Source of the DNA: Gordonia sp. SL306
Lineage (GTDB): Bacteria; Actinomycetota; Actinomycetes; Mycobacteriales; Mycobacteriaceae
Assembly (NCBI RefSeq): GCF_026625785.1
Contig: NZ_CP113063.1
Location: 4,650,001 to 4,714,000 of the forward strand
Length of the DNA stretch: 64,000 nt
Direction: 5' to 3'
Both the position numbers and the translations under genes were made by a program. How positions within the stretch are numbered: the stretch's first letter is position 1; the number at the start of each line of letters is the position of its first letter. This document shows positions 26,743 through 35,910 of this stretch, in pieces. The notes below the pieces were generated by a model, which saw nothing but the letters and a program-made list of their open reading frames with translations, ran no database searches and was not told where the DNA came from.

Positions 26743-27732
26743 ATGGCGACGTTGTGGGCAATCAGTGATCTCCATGTCGCACATCGGGGCAACGAGCACA
26801 TCGTCGACCAGCTGCGGCCGCAGAGCAGCGACGACTGGCTGATCGTCGCGGGCGACGTGGCCGAGCGCACCGACGACATCATCGACACGCTGCGGCGGCT
26901 GCGTACCCGGTTCCACACGGTGGTGTGGGTGCCGGGCAACCACGAGCTCTACACGACCGCCAAGGATCCGCTGCAGATCTTCGGTGTGGCGCGCTATGAC
27001 TACCTGGTCCAGGCGTGCCGCGACATCGGCGTGGTCACCCCCGAGGACATCTATCCGCTGTTCGACCCGGGCAACGGCGCACAGCCGGTGCGGGTGGTGC
27101 CGATGTTCCTGCTCTACGACTACACATTCCGTCCCGAGGGCACGACGACGACTCTCACCGCGCTCGCGCTGGCCCGCGAACGCAACGTGGTCGCCACCGA
27201 CGAATTCCTGCTGTCGCCCGAGCCCTATCCGACCCGGGATGCCTGGGGGCGGGCACGCGTGGAGGCGACCCGGAGCAGGCTCGAGGCCATCGATCCGTCC
27301 GAGCCGACGGTGTTGATCAATCACTGGCCGTTGCGGCGTGAACCCACCGATGCGCTGATGTACCCGGAGTTCGCGTTGTGGTGCGGCAGCGAGCTGACCG
27401 CGGACTGGCACACCCGCTACCACGCCGCCTGCTGCGTGTACGGCCACCTCCACATCCCACGGACCACCTGGTACGACGGCGTGCGCTTCGAGGAGGTGTC
27501 GGTCGGATACCCGCGGGAGTGGAAGCGTCGTGGGCTACCGGAGCCGTTGCTGCGGGCCATCATCCCCGACCCGGGACTCACCGAGGCCGACCTGCCCGGA
27601 CATGGCGCCCGGTTCGAGCTGCCGCCGGACTACGAGGAGCGCGCGCAGGAGTTCGCCCGGCGAATCCAGGAACGCAGGGAACGACGGGCGGCGCGCTCGG
27701 GCGGCCGGACCGATCGCGAGGAGCCACGTTGA
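26743..27732 (+). CDS. pptH: Metallophosphoesterase, 4'-phosphopantetheinyl hydrolase PptH-like
   Basis: A 329-residue calcineurin-like phosphoesterase. Metal-site motifs are ISDLHVAH (D-x-H), VAGDVAE (G-D), VPGNHELY (GNHE), NHWPLRR and CVYGHLH (GHxH). In M. tuberculosis the gene directly preceding pptT (Rv2795c, PptH) removes the 4'-phosphopantetheine arm from carrier proteins, opposing PptT. Synteny, length and motifs match that enzyme, so I infer the same role. The last codons overlap the TTG start of pptT (27729-27732). The basic C-terminal tail QERRERRAARS is of unknown use. Confidence 0.85.
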   Translation: MATLWAISDLHVAHRGNEHIVDQLRPQSSDDWLIVAGDVAERTDDIIDTLRRLRTRFHTVVWVPGNHELYTTAKDPLQIFGVARYDYLVQACRDIGVVTPEDIYPLFDPGNGAQPVRVVPMFLLYDYTFRPEGTTTTLTALALARERNVVATDEFLLSPEPYPTRDAWGRARVEATRSRLEAIDPSEPTVLINHWPLRREPTDALMYPEFALWCGSELTADWHTRYHAACCVYGHLHIPRTTWYDGVRFEEVSVGYPREWKRRGLPEPLLRAIIPDPGLTEADLPGHGARFELPPDYEERAQEFARRIQERRERRAARSGGRTDREEPR

Positions 27733-28385
27733 TCGAACAGCTGGTGCCCAGCGGTGTGGCGTCGGCAGAGGCCTTCGAGGACCCGCCCGGAATCGAACCG
27801 ATGCCGGCCGAGCGCACGCTCATCGAACGAGCTGTCGAGAAGCGTCGCCGCGAGTTCACCACCGCACGACACTGCGCCCGACAGGCAATGTCCGAACTGG
27901 GGATCGGGCCGACGCCGATCATGCGGGGCGAGCGCGGGATGCCGCTGTGGCCAGAACGCGTGGTCGGAAGTCTCACGCACTGCGACGGCTACCGGGCCGC
28001 GGTGGTCGCCTACTCGTTGCAGGTACGGTCGCTCGGCATCGACGCCGAGCCGCACGAACAGCTTCCCGACGGCGTGCTCGAGCACACCAGCATCGCCGAC
28101 GAGCGTGATGTCCTCGCCGGCCGTCCGTCCGGCTTGCACTGGGATCGACTCCTGTTCTGCGCCAAGGAAGCAACCTACAAGGCGTGGTTCCCGATCACGC
28201 AGCGCTGGCTCGGGTTCGAGGACGCCCACATCACGTTCGAGCAGACAGCCCCACAGGCGGGGACCTTCACCTCGCGAATCCTCATCGACGGCACGGCCGT
28301 CGACGGCGGCGCCCCCTTGCGAGAACTGTCCGGCCGCTGGCTCGTCGACCGCGGACTGATCACCACGTCGATCGCACTCGTCTGA
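27729..28385 (+). CDS. pptT: 4'-phosphopantetheinyl transferase (Sfp/PptT type)
   Basis: A 218-residue enzyme that transfers phosphopantetheine from CoA to carrier-protein serines in fatty-acid, mycolate and polyketide synthases. Motifs seen are GSLTHCDGYRAAVVA (P1), LGIDAEPHEQLP (Mg2+ Asp and Glu) and FCAKEATYKAW (the Glu-x-x-Lys signature). The start is a TTG at 27729 overlapping the pptH stop as TTGA; it yields LIEQLVPSGVASAEAF, a normal N-terminus for the family. The last residues are followed by truB after one base. Confidence 0.93.
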   Translation: MIEQLVPSGVASAEAFEDPPGIEPMPAERTLIERAVEKRRREFTTARHCARQAMSELGIGPTPIMRGERGMPLWPERVVGSLTHCDGYRAAVVAYSLQVRSLGIDAEPHEQLPDGVLEHTSIADERDVLAGRPSGLHWDRLLFCAKEATYKAWFPITQRWLGFEDAHITFEQTAPQAGTFTSRILIDGTAVDGGAPLRELSGRWLVDRGLITTSIALV

Positions 28386-28386
28386 C

Positions 28387-29289
28387 ATGGCCGACGCATC
28401 CATCGAGAACGCCGGGCTGGTCATCGTCGACAAGGACGCGGGCATGACGAGCCACGATGTCGTGTCCCGATGCCGGAAGCTGTTCAACACCAGGCGGGTC
28501 GGACATGCGGGCACGCTCGACCCGATGGCGACCGGAGTCCTGGTGATCGGAGTCGAACGCGCCACCAAACTGCTCGGGCTCCTGTCCCTGACCACCAAGG
28601 CGTACACCGCGACGATCCGCCTGGGTGCCGGCACCGATACCGACGACCGTGAGGGCGAGATCATCTCCCGCGCGGATGCCACGCACGTGACCGATACCCA
28701 GATCGCGGCCGGGGTGGCCGAGTTGACCGGCGACATCGAGCAGGTCCCGGCCAAGGTCAGCGCGATCAAGGTCGACGGTCGGCGGGCGCACAGCCTGGTC
28801 CGGACCGGCGCCGAGTTCGACCTCGCCGCCCGGCCGGTGACCGTGTCACGCTTCGGGGTGCTCGAGACCCGGCGTACCGACGACGGTTTCGTCGATCTCG
28901 ACGTCGAGGTCGATTGTTCGGCCGGTACCTACATCCGTTCGCTGGCCCGCGATCTGGGCGGTGCGCTCGGTGTCGGGGGACACCTGACGGCGTTGCGGCG
29001 CACCGCGGTCGGGCCGTTCACGCTCGAACACGCGCGAACGCTCGCCACCCTCACCGAGGGGCCACGGTTGTCGCTGACCATCGACGAGGCGGCGAAACTG
29101 TCGTTCCCGCATCGCGACATCAGCGACGACGAAGCGGAGTCGATCAGCCAGGGTCGGTGGCTGGACCCGGTCGGGCGCAAGGAGATCTACGTGGTCATCG
29201 ACCCGTCCGGCCAGGCCATCGCACTCGTGCAGGAGAAGGGCAGGCGCGCCAGTTCGGTGATGGTCGTCCGGCCCGCAACGCTGCGCTGA
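28387..29289 (+). CDS. truB: tRNA pseudouridine(55) synthase TruB
   Basis: A 300-residue enzyme making pseudouridine 55 in the T-loop of tRNAs. The catalytic Asp45 is in GHAGTLDPMATGVLV. KAYTATIRLGAGTDTDD and CSAGTYIRSLARDLG are typical family segments. The C-terminal extension is the actinobacterial TruB_C domain (VGRKEIYVVIDPSGQAIALV). It directly follows pptT and is convergent with the DtxR-family regulator. Confidence 0.95.
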   Translation: MADASIENAGLVIVDKDAGMTSHDVVSRCRKLFNTRRVGHAGTLDPMATGVLVIGVERATKLLGLLSLTTKAYTATIRLGAGTDTDDREGEIISRADATHVTDTQIAAGVAELTGDIEQVPAKVSAIKVDGRRAHSLVRTGAEFDLAARPVTVSRFGVLETRRTDDGFVDLDVEVDCSAGTYIRSLARDLGGALGVGGHLTALRRTAVGPFTLEHARTLATLTEGPRLSLTIDEAAKLSFPHRDISDDEAESISQGRWLDPVGRKEIYVVIDPSGQAIALVQEKGRRASSVMVVRPATLR

Positions 29290-29306
29290 GTCGTGAGGTC
29301 AGCGCC

Positions 29307-30062
29307 TCACGACTGCGGCACCAGGAAGATGGCCTGGGCGGCGACATCGCCGAGGTCGATGTGGTCGTTGCCGTCCACCGAGATCGAGATGGTGCCCGCG
29401 AACGGACGCTTCTCGATCACCGTCACCTCACAGTCCAACGCCACCCCGACCTCGTCGAAATAGCGGAGCATGTCCGGATCGGTGTCGGAAATCCTTGCCA
29501 CCGTCCCGGATTCGTCGACGTCGAGTTCGGACAGGAGTTTCACGTCCGGGCTGGGCACCGATCCGTCGATGGCCGGGATCGGATCGCCGTGCGGATCTCG
29601 GTTCGGGTGACCGAGTTTCGCATCCAGCCGCGACATCAGACGATCGGAGACCGCGTGTTCGAGGACCTCGGCCTCGTCGTGGACCTCGTCCCAGCCGTAG
29701 CCGAGCTCGCGTACCAGGAACGTCTCCAGCAACCGGTGTCGGCGCACCATCAGGATCGCCGCGGTCTGCCCCTCCTCGGTGAGCGTCACTGCGCCGTAGC
29801 GCTCGTGCGAGACCAGACCCTGGTCGGCGAGTTTGCGGATCGCTTCTGACGCCGTCGATGCCGAGACGCCCAGGCGTTCGGCCAGCATCTTGGTGGTCAC
29901 CTTGACCTCTGCCCACTCCTGGATGGTCCAGATGACCTTCAGATAGTCCTGGGTGACCGTGGACAGCTCCGTGACCGGTCGCTCCGGAGTGGGGAGTGCG
30001 GCGCCGCCGTCGGACTCGCCGGACGGCGGTCTGCCGGATCGGGCCGTGGGGGACTGGGGCAT
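29307..30062 (-). CDS. sirR: DtxR/MntR-family metal-dependent transcriptional repressor
   Basis: A 251-residue DtxR-family regulator. The winged helix is at about 35-95 with KMLAERLGVSASTASEAIRKL as recognition region. The dimerisation/metal domain follows with LLETFLVRELGYGWDEVHDEAEVLEHAVSDRL, which holds Glu/His ligands, and HPNRDPHGDPIP. An SH3-like C-terminal domain ends the protein. Location between truB and ribF matches mycobacterial sirR/mntR, which senses Mn2+. The first ~30 residues are Pro/Ser/Gly-rich and could be untranslated if a later start is used. Convergent with truB. Confidence 0.85.
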   Translation of the reverse strand: MPQSPTARSGRPPSGESDGGAALPTPERPVTELSTVTQDYLKVIWTIQEWAEVKVTTKMLAERLGVSASTASEAIRKLADQGLVSHERYGAVTLTEEGQTAAILMVRRHRLLETFLVRELGYGWDEVHDEAEVLEHAVSDRLMSRLDAKLGHPNRDPHGDPIPAIDGSVPSPDVKLLSELDVDESGTVARISDTDPDMLRYFDEVGVALDCEVTVIEKRPFAGTISISVDGNDHIDLGDVAAQAIFLVPQS

Positions 30063-30223
30063 TCTTCGAGCTTAGGACGTGCCTTCGCCCAGAGCGAGAC
30101 AGGTGGCGGTGTGTTGTCCGGGTTGGGGGTCCGTTCAACGTTCGTCGGACCCTGGGAAACTCGCTGTTCAACACCAGCGACCGGAAGTGGTTTGCGGGCC
30201 GGGTGGGCCGTAGGCTTGTGCGC

Positions 30224-31192
30224 GTGTTGCGTTGGCGAGGTCTCGAGGACATCCCCGCGGACTGGGGTAGGTGTGTGGTCACCATCGGTGTGTTCGACGG
30301 CGTCCACCGTGGGCACGCCCAGCTGATCCATGCCGCGACCGCCGCCGCCGCCGAGCGCGGCGTACCCGCCGTGCTGATGACCTTCGATCCCCATCCGGCC
30401 GAGGTGGTCCGTCCGGGATCGCATCCGCCACAGCTCACCACGCTCACGCGCCGGGCGGAACTCGCCGAACAACTGGGCATCGACGTGTTCTGCGTGATGC
30501 CGTTCACGCCCGAACTCGCGTCACGATCACCCAAGGACTTCGCCCACGACATCCTCGTCGAGACCCTGCATGCCGCCGATGTGGTGGTCGGCGACAACTT
30601 CACCTTCGGCAAGAAGGCGGCGGGCGACGTCGAGAAGCTGACCGAACTCGGACAGAAGTTCGGGTTCGAGGTGCAGGGCATCTCGTTGTTCGGTGAACAC
30701 GCGGTGACCTTCTCGTCGACCTATATCCGTTCATGTGTGGCCTCGGGTGACGTGGAACTCGCGGCCGAAGCGCTCGGGCGGCCGCACCGGGTGGAGGGTG
30801 TGGTGGTCCGCGGCGACGGCCGTGGCCGCGAACTCGGGTTCCCGACCGCCAATGTGGCACCGCCGATGTACGCCGCCATCCCCGCCGATGGCGTGTACGC
30901 CGCCTGGTTCACGGTGCTCGGCGTCGGACCGGTGGTGGGGCAGGTGGTGCCGGGTGAGCGCTATCAGGCTGCGGTCTCGGTGGGCACCAACCCGACCTTC
31001 TCGGGACGCACCCGCACGGTCGAGGCCTTTGTCCTGGACACGAGCGCCGACCTCTACGGCCAGCACGTCGCCGTGGACTTCGTCGGCCGGCTTCGGGGCA
31101 TGGTGAACTATCCCGACGTCGACGAGTTGATCACCGCGATCGCCGGCGACGTCGACGAGACGCGGAAGCTGCTCGCCCAGTCCGAACGGTGA
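30224..31192 (+). CDS. ribF: Bifunctional riboflavin kinase / FAD synthetase
   Basis: A 322-residue enzyme converting riboflavin to FMN and FMN to FAD. The N-terminal nucleotidyltransferase domain has TIGVFDGVHRGHAQLI and MTFDPHPAEVV. The C-terminal riboflavin kinase domain has GRGRELGFPTANV and GVYAAWFTV. The GTG at 30224 gives MLRWRGLEDIPADWGRCVV, close to the mycobacterial start. A GTG 6 nt earlier and a long upstream open frame are less likely. Divergent from the sirR-like gene. Confidence 0.94.
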   Translation: MLRWRGLEDIPADWGRCVVTIGVFDGVHRGHAQLIHAATAAAAERGVPAVLMTFDPHPAEVVRPGSHPPQLTTLTRRAELAEQLGIDVFCVMPFTPELASRSPKDFAHDILVETLHAADVVVGDNFTFGKKAAGDVEKLTELGQKFGFEVQGISLFGEHAVTFSSTYIRSCVASGDVELAAEALGRPHRVEGVVVRGDGRGRELGFPTANVAPPMYAAIPADGVYAAWFTVLGVGPVVGQVVPGERYQAAVSVGTNPTFSGRTRTVEAFVLDTSADLYGQHVAVDFVGRLRGMVNYPDVDELITAIAGDVDETRKLLAQSER

Positions 31193-31283
31193 CGTGAACG
31201 GTGCCGCGACGATTTGGGTCGACAGGGTCTGCGCTGGTAAATTGATCCGCTGGCGTTGCTGCGGTCCGCGGTGGCGCGCCATC

Positions 31284-31309
31284 CGCCGGCCTCTGGGTAG
31301 ATGCCGGCG
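31284..31309 (+). promoter_or_regulatory. Stem-loop in the rpsO leader
   Basis: CGCCGGC (31284-31290) can pair with GCCGGCG (31303-31309) with a 12-nt loop, 43 nt before rpsO. S15 mRNA leaders are often autoregulated by structure; that role here is only an inference. Confidence 0.3.
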
Positions 31310-31351
31310 GCCCCCAGACGAGCGCGGCACTGAGAATCCAGGAGTATCTCC

Positions 31352-31621
31352 ATGGCATTGACTGTCACCCAGAAGAAGGAAATCCTCGCCGAGTACGGGC
31401 TGCACGAGACCGACACCGGCTCGCCCGAAGCGCAGGTCGCCATGCTGACCAAGCGCATCACCGACCTGACCGAGCACCTCAAGGAGCACAAGCACGATCA
31501 CCACAGCCGTCGTGGTCTGCTGCTTCTCGTGGGTCGCCGTCGTCGTCTGCTCAAGTACGTCGCGAAGGTCGACATCAACCGTTACCGCTCGCTGATCGAG
31601 CGCCTGGGTCTGCGTCGCTGA
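31352..31621 (+). CDS. rpsO: 30S ribosomal protein S15
   Basis: An 89-residue primary 16S rRNA-binding protein of the small-subunit platform. The sequence MALTVTQKKEILAEYGLHET begins the family's conserved helices and DHHSRRGLLLLVGRRRRLLKY is the rRNA-binding core. Length is normal. CCAGGAG precedes the ATG. The usual rpsO-pnp order is kept, separated by a terminator hairpin. Confidence 0.97.
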   Translation: MALTVTQKKEILAEYGLHETDTGSPEAQVAMLTKRITDLTEHLKEHKHDHHSRRGLLLLVGRRRRLLKYVAKVDINRYRSLIERLGLRR

Positions 31622-31648
31622 GCGACCGGGTCACCCCAATACCATCGC

Positions 31649-31687
31649 CTCGGCCGTCTCCGTGTCACACGGGGACGGCCGAGTCGT
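31649..31687 (+). terminator. Intrinsic terminator after rpsO
   Basis: CTCGGCCGTCTCCGTG (31649-31664) pairs with CACGGGGACGGCCGAG (31668-31683), a 16-bp stem with one wobble and a 3-nt loop, followed by TCGTTT. It separates rpsO from pnp. Confidence 0.75.
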
Positions 31688-32031
31688 TTATGCTGCTCAG
31701 CCCTCAATGATAGGCTGAGCACTGATCGTTGCCGTGAAAGTCCTGCTGGACGTGACGAACGAGCAGATCGGTCCTCGGTAGTGGCCGCCGGAACCCAGTC
31801 AGACCGGTTCCGGCCGCTTCGATCGAAGGCCGTCTGCCATACAACGCGGCGCGCATCTCGCGATCGCGCCCCCGCACGACCTGCACTTCTCTCACGGCTC
31901 CGTTCCGGGTCGGCTCTCTGCACTCGCAGTCGTCGCCGCACACCGTGGTGTGCACGGAGACGTGTCGACCCGCATCCACAACCGCAGCCGCCGAAGCGCG
32001 GTGGCTGACACGAAGGGATTTCTACATCCAC
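31688..32031 (+). promoter_or_regulatory. Long pnp upstream region with an inverted repeat; otherwise no gene seen
   Basis: This ~345-bp stretch has no convincing coding frame. TGCTCAGCC (31694-31702) is mirrored by GGCTGAGCA (31713-31721), a perfect 9-bp repeat with a 10-nt spacer, either a second terminator arm or an operator. The rest is probably promoter and 5' leader for pnp, whose mRNA leader is autoregulated in other bacteria. Confidence 0.45.
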
Positions 32032-34302
32032 ATGACCGATGTGAACACCGACGTCGACTACGACGACGCCATCACCGAAGCCACCGCCGTGATCGACAAC
32101 GGAAGTTTCGGCACCCGCACCATCCGATTCGAGACCGGCCGCCTCGCGCTGCAGGCCGCCGGATCGGTCACCGCCTACCTTGACGACGAGAACATGCTGC
32201 TGTCGACGACGACGGCTTCCAAGCAGCCGAAGGAGCATTTCGACTTCTTCCCGCTGACCGTGGACGTCGAGGAGCGCATGTATGCCGCGGGCCGCATCCC
32301 CGGCTCGTTCTTCCGTCGTGAAGGTCGCCCGTCGACCGATGCGATCCTCACCTGCCGCCTGATCGACCGTCCGCTGCGCCCGACCTTCGTCGACGGCCTG
32401 CGCAACGAGATCCAGGTCGTCGTCACCGTGATGAGCCTGAACCCGAACGACCTCTATGACGTCGTCGCGATCAACGCCGCGTCGGCGTCGACCCAGCTCG
32501 CCGGGCTGCCTTTCTCCGGTCCCGTCGGTGGCGTGCGCGTCGCGCTGATCCCGACCGAGGAGAACAAGGCCGGCCAGTGGGTCGCGTTCCCCACCGTCGA
32601 GCAGCTCGAAGGCGCCGTGTTCAACATGGTCGTCGCCGGCCGGATCGTATCCGGTCAGGGCGATTCGGCCGACGTCGCGATCATGATGGTCGAGGCGGAA
32701 GCCACCGACAACGTTCTCGAGATCATCGCGGGCGGCGCGCAGGCGCCGACCGAGGCGATCGTCGCCGAGGGCCTCGAGGCCGCGAAGCCGTTCATCGCGC
32801 GTCTGTGCGAGGCACAGCGCTCGCTCGCCGACGCCGCCGCGAAGGCGACCGGCGAGTTCCCGCTGTTCCCGCCGTACGAGAGCGACGTCTACGACGCCGT
32901 CGCATCCGCCGCGAGTGACCGTCTCGCCGAGATCCTCACCATCGCAGGCAAGCAGGAGCGCGACGACAAGACCGACGAGCTCAAGGCAGACGTCCTCGCC
33001 CAGCTCGGCGGACAGTTCGAGGGTCGCGAGAAGGAGATCGGCGGTGCCTACCGCTCGCTCACCAAGAAGCTCGTGCGCCAGCGGATCCTGACCGATCACT
33101 TCCGTATCGACGGCCGCGGCATCACCGACATCCGGTCGCTCTCGGCCGAGGTCGCGGTCATTCCTCGCGCGCACGGCAGCGCGCTGTTCGAGCGTGGCGA
33201 GACCCAGATCCTGGGTGTCACCACCCTCGACATGGTCAAGATGGCGCAGCAGATCGACTCGCTCGGGCCGGAGACGTCCAAGCGCTACATGCATCACTAC
33301 AACTTCCCGCCATATTCGACCGGTGAGACCGGTCGCGTCGGTTCGCCGAAGCGCCGCGAGATCGGCCACGGAGCGCTCGCCGAGCGCGCCCTGATGCCGG
33401 TGCTGCCGAGCGTCGAGGAGTTCCCGTACGCCATTCGTCAGGTCTCGGAAGCGTTGAGCTCCAACGGTTCCACCTCGATGGGTTCGGTCTGTGCGTCGAC
33501 CATGTCGCTGCTCAACGCCGGTGTGCCGCTGAAGGCCCCGGTCGCGGGTATCGCCATGGGACTCGTCTCCGACACCGTCGACGGCGAGACCCGGTACGTG
33601 GCGCTCACCGACATCCTCGGTGCCGAAGATGCCTTCGGCGACATGGACTTCAAGGTCGCGGGCACGAAGGACTTCGTCACGGCGCTGCAGCTCGACACCA
33701 AGCTCGACGGCATCCCGTCGAAGGTGCTCGCGGGTGCGCTCGGCCAGGCCAAGGACGCCCGGCTGACGATCCTCGACGTGATGGCCGAGGCCATCGACGA
33801 GCCTGACGAGATGAGCCCGTACGCACCGCGGATCACCACCATCAAGATCCCGATGGACAAGATCGGTGAACTGATCGGCCCCAAGGGCAAGACGATCAAC
33901 GGCATCACCGAGGACACCGGCGCCAACATCTCCATCGAGGATGACGGCACCGTGTTCATCGGCGCATCCGACGGAGAGAAGGCGCAGGCCGCGATCGATC
34001 GGGTCAACGCGATCGCCAACCCGCAGCTGCCGAAGGTCGGCGAGCGATTCCTCGGCACCGTGGTGAAGACCACCGCCTTCGGTGCGTTCGTGTCGCTCCT
34101 CCCGGGACGGGATGGCCTCGTGCACATCTCGAAGCTCGGCAAGGGCAAGCGGATCAACAAGGTCGAGGATGTCGTGAACGTCGGCTCCAAGCTCCGCGTG
34201 GAGATCGCCGACATCGACGAGCGCGGCAAGATCAGCCTCGTGCCGGTCGACGACGATGCCGCCGCCGAGAGTGCGCCGGAGGCCGTCGAGGCCAACGCCT
34301 GA
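32032..34302 (+). CDS. pnp: Polyribonucleotide nucleotidyltransferase (PNPase)
   Basis: A 756-residue 3'-5' phosphorolytic exoribonuclease of the RNA-degradation machinery. Two RNase PH-like cores are visible; the first contains RTIRFETGRLALQAAGSV and FFRREGRPSTDAILTCRLIDR, the second MHHYNFPPYSTGETGR and SNGSTSMGSVCASTM. A KH domain (IPMDKIGELIGPKGKTIN) and an S1 domain (GTVVKTTAFGAFVSLLPG) follow. The start at 32032 gives MTDVNTDVDYDDAITEATAV; longer in-frame starts upstream have no family character. A strong terminator follows. Confidence 0.96.
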   Translation: MTDVNTDVDYDDAITEATAVIDNGSFGTRTIRFETGRLALQAAGSVTAYLDDENMLLSTTTASKQPKEHFDFFPLTVDVEERMYAAGRIPGSFFRREGRPSTDAILTCRLIDRPLRPTFVDGLRNEIQVVVTVMSLNPNDLYDVVAINAASASTQLAGLPFSGPVGGVRVALIPTEENKAGQWVAFPTVEQLEGAVFNMVVAGRIVSGQGDSADVAIMMVEAEATDNVLEIIAGGAQAPTEAIVAEGLEAAKPFIARLCEAQRSLADAAAKATGEFPLFPPYESDVYDAVASAASDRLAEILTIAGKQERDDKTDELKADVLAQLGGQFEGREKEIGGAYRSLTKKLVRQRILTDHFRIDGRGITDIRSLSAEVAVIPRAHGSALFERGETQILGVTTLDMVKMAQQIDSLGPETSKRYMHHYNFPPYSTGETGRVGSPKRREIGHGALAERALMPVLPSVEEFPYAIRQVSEALSSNGSTSMGSVCASTMSLLNAGVPLKAPVAGIAMGLVSDTVDGETRYVALTDILGAEDAFGDMDFKVAGTKDFVTALQLDTKLDGIPSKVLAGALGQAKDARLTILDVMAEAIDEPDEMSPYAPRITTIKIPMDKIGELIGPKGKTINGITEDTGANISIEDDGTVFIGASDGEKAQAAIDRVNAIANPQLPKVGERFLGTVVKTTAFGAFVSLLPGRDGLVHISKLGKGKRINKVEDVVNVGSKLRVEIADIDERGKISLVPVDDDAAAESAPEAVEANA

Positions 34303-34318
34303 TCGTCCTGAATCGCGC

Positions 34319-34355
34319 ACGGCCCGTCACCCGCTCGTGGGTGACGGGCCGTTTG
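34319..34355 (+). terminator. Intrinsic terminator after pnp
   Basis: ACGGCCCGTCACCC (34319-34332) and GGGTGACGGGCCGT (34339-34352) make a perfect 14-bp stem with a 6-nt loop, followed by TTG. Confidence 0.75.
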
Positions 34356-34411
34356 CGTCCGTCGTGGATAGGCTGACGGCGACGGCCGTGACGATCGGAG
34401 GACGAGGACTC

Positions 34412-35896
34412 GTGTCGGACACCGAGGGCAGGATTCCCCCCGAGAAGCTCACCGTCGCGCGCCGACGAGATCACGGCGTACCCGAACGGGGAACCGTCGA
34501 CGACCTGCTGGTGACCGAGCCCGTCGTCGGGTCGCAGGCGATGACCGTGCGGGAGGCGGCCGCTCTGATGACCGAGCGTCGCCAGGAATACGTGCTGATC
34601 CCGTTGGGGGATCAGGAGTACGGGCTGCTCACCGACGCCGACATCCGGTCGCGGGTGGTGGCGACGGGGCGCGGCATCGACACTCCCGTCGGCGATCTGG
34701 TCACCGTCCCGGTGCATGGTGTGCGCCGTGACACCGCCGCCGTCGACGCGCTCACCGAACTGCTCGACCGGGAGCTGACAGTGATCCCGGTCGTCGATTC
34801 GACCGGCGACGTCGTCGGTGTGGTGGCGGCGGCGGACTTCATCGCGGCACCCTCGGGTCCGGGAATGTCGCTGCGCGGGCAGGTGTCCCGTGCCTCGACG
34901 ATCGACGACCTGCAGGCGCGGGCGCAGCGCGTGCCATATCTGCTCGCCGACCTGCTGCGCCGTGGACAGCCCGTCCACGAGATCACCGCGGTGGCGTCAC
35001 TGATTCACGACGCCGTCGTCCGGCGTGCTCTGGAGCTCGTGCTCACCCGACATCCGGACCTGGACTCCGATGCGGTAACCTGGCTCTCGCTGGGCAGCAA
35101 TGCCCGCCGCGAACCGGTGTTGACCTCCGACATGGATTCCGCCGTGTCACTCGACGACGCGGTAGGCGACGACGGGATCGTCGCGTACCGGTCCGCGTTC
35201 GCCGAGGTCGACGAGATTCTCCGAGGGTCAGGGATGGCGATCGACGAGAACGGTGCGATCGCCTCCAAGCCACTGTTCGCCCGGACACACGCGCAGTGGC
35301 GTGCGGCCGCACGGGACTGGATCGAGGCGCCGCTGGAGAACAAGGGGATGATCTTCACGTCACTGCTGCTCGACGGGCGCCCGATCTGGGGTGACGAGGG
35401 ATTGTCGGCGGTCGGGGAAGTCTTCACCGACCTGCGTTCCCATCCGGGCACGATGGGCCTCCTGCTGGCGGAGGCCTTGTCCTACAAGGCGAGATTGCGC
35501 TCGATGCGCGACATGCTGGCCCGGCGCGGCGACACCTTCGACATCAAGGCCCATGCGCTCACACCGCTGGTGAACATCGCTCGATGGGCCGCACTGAGCG
35601 TCGAGAGCACCGAGTTGAACACGCGATCGCGACTACGGGCGGCCGCAGGCAGTCCGATGTTGCCGGCGGACCACGCGACCACCCTGGTCGAGGTCTTCGA
35701 TGTGCTGCAAAGGGTCCGGCTCACCTATCAGGTGGCGCAGTTCGACCGGGGTGAGCCGGTGAGCGACCTGCTCACCATGAAGCGGCTCTCGCCGCTCGAT
35801 CGCAGTCTCGTTGCCCAGGCGGTCCGCGAGATCGCGGGTGTCCAGCGCCGGATGGTCAACCTGAGCCATTACATGCCGATCACCGACCAGTCGTAG
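34412..35896 (+). CDS. CBS-domain / DUF294 putative nucleotidyltransferase
   Basis: A 494-residue protein with two CBS motifs at about 35-145 (MTVREAAALMTERRQEYVLI and ELTVIPVVDSTGDVVGVV), a DUF294 nucleotidyltransferase core, and a helical substrate-binding domain. The core motif LGSNARREPVLTSDMDSAV (about 226-245) has the Gly-Ser and Asp-x-Asp pattern of GlnD-like enzymes, so the catalytic residues appear intact. CBS pairs usually bind adenine nucleotides, so energy or signal sensing is plausible. Target unknown. The GTG start at 34412 follows CGGAGGACGAGGA. Confidence 0.8.
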   Translation: MSDTEGRIPPEKLTVARRRDHGVPERGTVDDLLVTEPVVGSQAMTVREAAALMTERRQEYVLIPLGDQEYGLLTDADIRSRVVATGRGIDTPVGDLVTVPVHGVRRDTAAVDALTELLDRELTVIPVVDSTGDVVGVVAAADFIAAPSGPGMSLRGQVSRASTIDDLQARAQRVPYLLADLLRRGQPVHEITAVASLIHDAVVRRALELVLTRHPDLDSDAVTWLSLGSNARREPVLTSDMDSAVSLDDAVGDDGIVAYRSAFAEVDEILRGSGMAIDENGAIASKPLFARTHAQWRAAARDWIEAPLENKGMIFTSLLLDGRPIWGDEGLSAVGEVFTDLRSHPGTMGLLLAEALSYKARLRSMRDMLARRGDTFDIKAHALTPLVNIARWAALSVESTELNTRSRLRAAAGSPMLPADHATTLVEVFDVLQRVRLTYQVAQFDRGEPVSDLLTMKRLSPLDRSLVAQAVREIAGVQRRMVNLSHYMPITDQS

Positions 35897-35910
35897 CGAG
35901 TTGAAAAACC

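Noticed and set aside
31582..34320. 912-codon open frame on the minus strand over pnp
   Set aside because: Antisense shadow of PNPase; no recognisable domain.
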